From contig CAJTPV010000044.1 of assembly GCA_910578505.1 (NCBI GenBank), forward strand, positions 1 through 21,393: a DNA stretch of 21,393 bases. The letters are read 5' to 3'. Position 1 is the first letter of the stretch, and the number at the start of each line of letters is the position of its first letter. This DNA is from an uncultured Oscillospiraceae bacterium (lineage in GTDB: Bacteria > Bacillota > Clostridia > Oscillospirales > Oscillospiraceae). A model generated the notes under the pieces. It had not been told where the DNA came from. It ran no database searches and saw nothing but the letters and a program-made list of their open reading frames with translations. Shown here in pieces: positions 21,053-21,393 of the stretch. The position numbers were made by a program, and so were the translations under genes.

Positions 21053-21067
21053 GTAAACGGGGTTTAC
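21053..21067. promoter_or_regulatory. Palindrome over the -35 box of the 54-residue gene
   Basis: GTAAAC (21053-21058) and GTTTAC (21062-21067) are complementary across three G. The right arm lies in the TTTACA -35 box, so a bound protein would interfere with that promoter. The half-site recalls BirA half-sites (TGTAAAC), but the 3-base spacing does not fit BirA. Confidence 0.4.
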
Positions 21068-21091
21068 ACTTACCGGAAAATCTGCTATAAT
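21063..21091 (+). promoter_or_regulatory. Promoter of the 54-residue protein gene
   Basis: TTTACA (21063-21068) and TATAAT (21086-21091) are 17 bases apart, a strong sigma-A match. Transcription would begin about 40 bases before the ATG. Confidence 0.8.
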
Positions 21092-21138
21092 CACCAGTAT
21101 CAGCAAACGTCAACCGGCAGCAGAAAGGAGAAGCAGTC

Positions 21139-21303
21139 ATGAATGAAACCGAGTTGAAGGATCAGGTCATCAAGGAGTTTGTCAATCTCCAGCGCATCAA
21201 GGCAGCGCAGGACAGATCTTCTGAGATTGAGTATCAGGAAAGCGTTTTGAAGGTTCGGATGCAGGCACTTGGAATACCGACAGAGGATCTTGAAATCAAG
21301 TAA
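21139..21303 (+). CDS. Small uncharacterised protein of 54 residues
   Basis: A small gene with strong signals: a near-consensus promoter, AAAGGAGA (21124-21131) seven bases before the ATG, and 54 codons. The protein begins MNETELKDQVIKEFVNLQRI and ends LKVRMQALGIPTEDLEIK; it is acidic-basic mixed and helical in the first 40 residues with no membrane helix, signal or cysteine. I do not recognise a family. The stop codon is followed immediately by an inverted copy of the dispersed repeat, so whether the 3' end is native or set by the repeat's insertion is open. It is divergent from trxA. Confidence 0.7.
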   Translation: MNETELKDQVIKEFVNLQRIKAAQDRSSEIEYQESVLKVRMQALGIPTEDLEIK

Positions 21304-21304
21304 C

Positions 21305-21393
21305 TATACTTGCGACCAATAAAATTCCCCTGAGACATGGAGGACCCCTCCACCGCAAGCGGTCCCCCTCCCCTTTCAGGGGAGGCTTTCCAA
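21305..21393. repeat. Foldback repeat element, inverted copy 2, cut by window edge
   Basis: The reverse complement of these 89 bases matches 15220-15308 at 86 positions with no gaps. It starts with TATACTTGCGACCAATAA two bases after the stop codon of the 54-residue gene. The rest of the element, including the opposite arm, would lie beyond the window. Confidence 0.9.

Overview
The window looks like chromosome from a GC-rich, Gram-positive, gut-type Firmicute, most likely Oscillospiraceae (Flavonifractor, Lawsonibacter or Intestinimonas-like). The reasons are purine-rich AGGAGG-type ribosome binding sites, sigma-A-like promoters, and a gene set of RNase J, IreB, a DivIVA-like protein, BioY with an ECF S component, DUF4317, DUF1284 and AsnA. 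Small hairpin repeats typical of this order lie between genes. The genus is an inference. There are no rRNAs, tRNAs, CRISPR arrays or intact insertion sequences.

Layout. 1-1260: a minus-strand XRE regulator with a helical C-terminal half. 1395-3640: a scrapyard of gene pieces. It holds a frameshifted UvrA C-terminus, remnants of a Tn916-like conjugative element including an intact Orf8-like HTH protein, a C-terminally cut HD protein, and an AT-rich SocA/Panacea antitoxin domain that has lost its N-terminus. 3676-6334: a LacI regulator divergent from an AraC regulator that is followed closely by a small lipoprotein gene. 6338-7616: a NiaR-type niacin repressor divergent from an HD phosphohydrolase. 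7698-10240: asnA and pepD, a probable amino-acid operon, converging on RNase J (10245-11900) through a shared hairpin terminator. 12331-13731: a MATE transporter. 14025-15077: a DUF362 protein driven by a promoter with the 19-bp spacer and dyad of MerR-family control.

15157-16980: a foldback repeat, then an apparently unannotated structured small RNA (promoter, pseudoknotted body, terminator; 15390-15530), the broken end of an S41 peptidase fused to a small truncated gene, and a DivIVA-like coiled-coil gene. 17125-19232: on the minus strand, ireB, an ECF S component with its own promoter, and a bioY-DUF1284 pair whose promoter carries a BirA operator. 19292-21393: DUF4317, thioredoxin, a new 54-residue gene divergent from thioredoxin, and an inverted second copy of the repeat found at 15220-15308.

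Most genes are single or paired housekeeping units with clear promoters and terminators. The most interesting items are the candidate small RNA, the MerR-type promoter before DUF362, the link of DUF1284 to biotin control, and the inverted 89-bp repeat pair.
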